Shown one piece after another: positions 62,523 to 64,000 of a stretch of 64,000 nt of DNA. The stretch comes from Laceyella sediminis (lineage in GTDB: Bacteria > Bacillota > Bacilli > Thermoactinomycetales > Thermoactinomycetaceae): the NCBI RefSeq assembly GCF_003003125.1, contig NZ_PVTZ01000015.1, positions 19,772-83,771 of the forward strand. Reading direction: 5' to 3'. The notes beneath the pieces are model-generated. The model did no database searches. It was not told the origin of the DNA and saw nothing but the letters and a program-made list of their open reading frames with translations. The number at the start of each line of letters is the position of its first letter. Position 1 is the first letter of the stretch. Both the position numbers and the translations under genes were made by a program.

Positions 62523-63485
62523 ATGAAGCGCATCAATAACGTTTTAACTAAAAACAAGTTTAGCACTAAATTAATTGATAAGCGGGTTGAAGCTATAACG
62601 AAACATCCATATGTGGTTAAGTTTTTAATAGAAAACGAGGGTGAAATTTCTCAATCACAGCTCAGACCCTTTTTGTCCAAATTAAATCAGTACATTCGTG
62701 AGCTAGACAATTGTAATGAGTGCCCTGGTCTTGAACAGTGTCCTAACTTGATGCGTGGCCATTACCCGTCCCTTAAAGCATATATGGGAAACATTGATAT
62801 TACTATGAATCAATGTGTGAAATTGAAAAACGATTATGCTGAACAAAATAGAAAAACACTCATTCAATGCCATGCTATACCGAAAGATGTACAAACAGCT
62901 ACTTTTAATACAATAGAAATGGATAACCATCGACTGAAAGCAATTGACCTTGCCATTACATTCTGTAATGAACTGATTATGGGGAGCAAACTAGGTGGGC
63001 TATATCTGCACGGGGCATTTGGTGTAGGGAAAAGTCACATTGCTGGAGCTATTGCCAATACGTTGGCTGATGGCGAGATACCTGTTCTCATGGTGCATAC
63101 CCCGTCTCTCGTTAACGAAATGCGGGACGCGATTGCAGAAGCCATGCGAGGAAACAAACTAAGTGCGACAGTTAGCAAAAAACTAGAGTTATTAAGCTCT
63201 ATACCTGTACTAATATTAGACGACATCGGCACTGAAACGTATTCTAGTTGGATACGAGATAATGTGTTTAGCGTGATTTTGCAAAATCGCGTTTCAAAAC
63301 AACTACCTACTATTTACACTTCTAATCTAACCCTAGATGAATTGGAGCAGGCATTATCGTGGATTAGCCATAAAGGACAAACATATGAGGATAAAGTAGG
63401 CGCAAGAAGGATAATGGAACGTATTCGTCCTTATGTGATTTCGGTGGAAGTGGGCGGAAGAAATCGTAGATATGACAAGAAATAA
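62523..63485 (+). CDS. dnaI: DnaI-type helicase loader
   Basis: A 320-residue primosomal helicase loader. The N-domain has a Cys cluster (C64, C67, C73, C98) like the zinc site of DnaI. The AAA+ part has Walker A GAFGVGKS (164-171), Walker B VLILDDIG and the Arg-rich GARRIMERIRPYV end. It would load DnaB-type helicase onto DNA. The AT-rich setting, lack of the usual dnaB/nrdR neighbours and the dnaB scrap downstream suggest a copy from a phage or plasmid, not the housekeeping gene (inference). GGGGGACGTAGGCCG precedes the ATG. Confidence 0.82.
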   Translation: MKRINNVLTKNKFSTKLIDKRVEAITKHPYVVKFLIENEGEISQSQLRPFLSKLNQYIRELDNCNECPGLEQCPNLMRGHYPSLKAYMGNIDITMNQCVKLKNDYAEQNRKTLIQCHAIPKDVQTATFNTIEMDNHRLKAIDLAITFCNELIMGSKLGGLYLHGAFGVGKSHIAGAIANTLADGEIPVLMVHTPSLVNEMRDAIAEAMRGNKLSATVSKKLELLSSIPVLILDDIGTETYSSWIRDNVFSVILQNRVSKQLPTIYTSNLTLDELEQALSWISHKGQTYEDKVGARRIMERIRPYVISVEVGGRNRRYDKK

Positions 63486-63500
63486 AAAGCGTCCATTGAC

Positions 63501-63527
63501 ACTGCCATCAGGCAGTAATTTTTTTTC
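63501..63527 (+). terminator. Terminator of the dnaI gene
   Basis: ACTGCC pairs with GGCAGT around ATCA, followed by AATTTTTTTT. Confidence 0.85.
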
Positions 63528-63614
63528 TCTATGTACGTAGGAAAGTTCTTACAAAACATATTTCATACCGTAGATAATTCAATATACTTTACACCGTGAA
63601 AGCGGGGGCATTTG

Positions 63615-63710
63615 GTGAAAAAGCCATTCGTCGATTATCAAACGTTTTTGATGGGACGTAAACCGGTTGATCGAGCAAGACGCGGATGTTGTAGCCTTTT
63701 TGTACCGTGA
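63615..63710 (+). pseudogene. Truncated copy 3 of the AT-rich paralog family
   Basis: From a GTG after GGGGG the frame reads [17 protein letters not shown], matching the start of copy 1 (KKPLLDYEVFLMGLKPA). Homology ends at about 63665 and the frame runs to a TGA at 63708. The rest of the gene has been replaced by the dnaB fragment. Confidence 0.7.
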
Positions 63711-63780
63711 TGATTATTACAATGAAGATTCCGAGAAAAAGAATATCGCCGAGCTCATCATCAGCAAACCGGAATTGTGA
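63667..63780 (+). pseudogene. Fragment of a replicative helicase gene (dnaB 3' part)
   Basis: In the frame starting 63667 the DNA encodes [19 protein letters not shown], then [11 protein letters not shown], which is the conserved C-terminal region of DnaB helicase. It is joined to the truncated paralog at about 63665, in a different frame, and it stops at 63780 before the usual end of the protein. It is a deletion scar. Confidence 0.75.
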
Positions 63781-63833
63781 ATTAATTTTTCTAAAGAACT
63801 ACAGCAAGTTTTTGCCTCTTAAGATAAAAAGAT

Positions 63834-63905
63834 AAGACTGCCCCAGGCAGTCTTTGAGAATGTTGACAAACCCTGCGAATCAACTTTGTTGATCGCAGGG
63901 TTTTT
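63834..63905 (+). terminator. Two terminator-like hairpins
   Basis: AAGACTGCC pairs with GGCAGTCTT (63834-63854). AACCCTGCGAATCAAC then pairs with GTTGATCGCAGGGTT (63869-63902, one bulge), followed by TTT. The final bases to 64000 show no gene. Confidence 0.7.
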
Positions 63906-64000
63906 GTATATAAAAGGGATATAAACAATTAATGGATGAATATCAACCCATATAAACTTAAAACCACCTCCCTTACCTGCTCTCGAAAGCAGCATAGCCA

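Overview
The window looks like chromosomal DNA from a thermophilic, endospore-forming Firmicute of the family Thermoactinomycetaceae (Thermoactinomyces/Laceyella-like). The strongest clue is a secreted carboxypeptidase T (47113-48387), whose mature part matches, as far as I can recall it, the classic Thermoactinomyces vulgaris enzyme almost residue for residue. Spore-formation genes (spo0M, spoVR, five YheC/YheD coat-type proteins), a squalene-hopene-type cyclase, Bacillus-like Shine-Dalgarno sites with many TTG/GTG starts, and a Mg2+ M-box riboswitch all agree. Most of the window is moderately GC-rich. The two ends (1-948 and about 60600-64000) are clearly more AT-rich and carry unrecognised or replication-type genes, so they are probably acquired DNA.

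Layout. 1-2000: a partial unknown gene and a DUF3800 protein. 2100-10900: a minus-strand YczE-like/DUF2071 pair, a small operon of unknown genes, DoxX, a YfmJ-like oxidoreductase, an AroQ-type chorismate mutase, the proline transporter PutP and a lipoprotein polysaccharide deacetylase. 11100-16100: an R2-like ligand-binding oxidase divergent from an Rrf2 regulator with a leader ORF, an AraC/GyrI regulator, RsgA and CutC. 16300-21300: a complete Bce-type module (response regulator, intramembrane-sensing kinase, ABC ATPase, FtsX-like permease) with a BceR-type operator before the ATPase gene, then Dps. 21370-26640: a 43-residue membrane peptide, a PreP-like M16C protease and an ABC exporter whose ATPase gene has a one-base frameshift. 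26980-31230: Spo0M, a free-standing PolC N-terminal domain, a YheC/YheD-like protein and a LOG-family protein.

31350-37300: an HTH-TPR regulator of RRNPP-like build, ATGA-coupled to a 12-codon ORF and followed by a terminator; and an asparagine-synthetase-like protein without its pyrophosphate loop, next to the terpene cyclase. 37470-42940: DegV, an orphan sugar-binding lipoprotein, an SDR enzyme and small unknown proteins. 43090-45850: the kynA-kynU-kynB operon (tryptophan to anthranilate). 45900-50360: a quinone-oxidoreductase-like enzyme, carboxypeptidase T, and mgtE under an M-box. 50900-60400: SpoVR, a tandem NlpC/P60 hydrolase, a four-gene YheC/YheD operon ending in a GNAT gene, a broken yheA-like gene and a UPF0173 metallo-hydrolase. 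60600-64000: AT-rich DNA with a paralogous family of unknown proteins, tiny genes, a DnaI-type helicase loader and a paralog-dnaB chimeric remnant.

Three copies of a short IS5-like, MITE-type inverted-repeat element lie between genes at about 39911, 47004 and 50597. No rRNA, tRNA or CRISPR array was seen. The best candidates for something undescribed are the regulator/12-mer pair (31397-32757), the YheC/YheD array with its decayed yheA neighbour, and the degenerate AsnB-like protein beside the cyclase.
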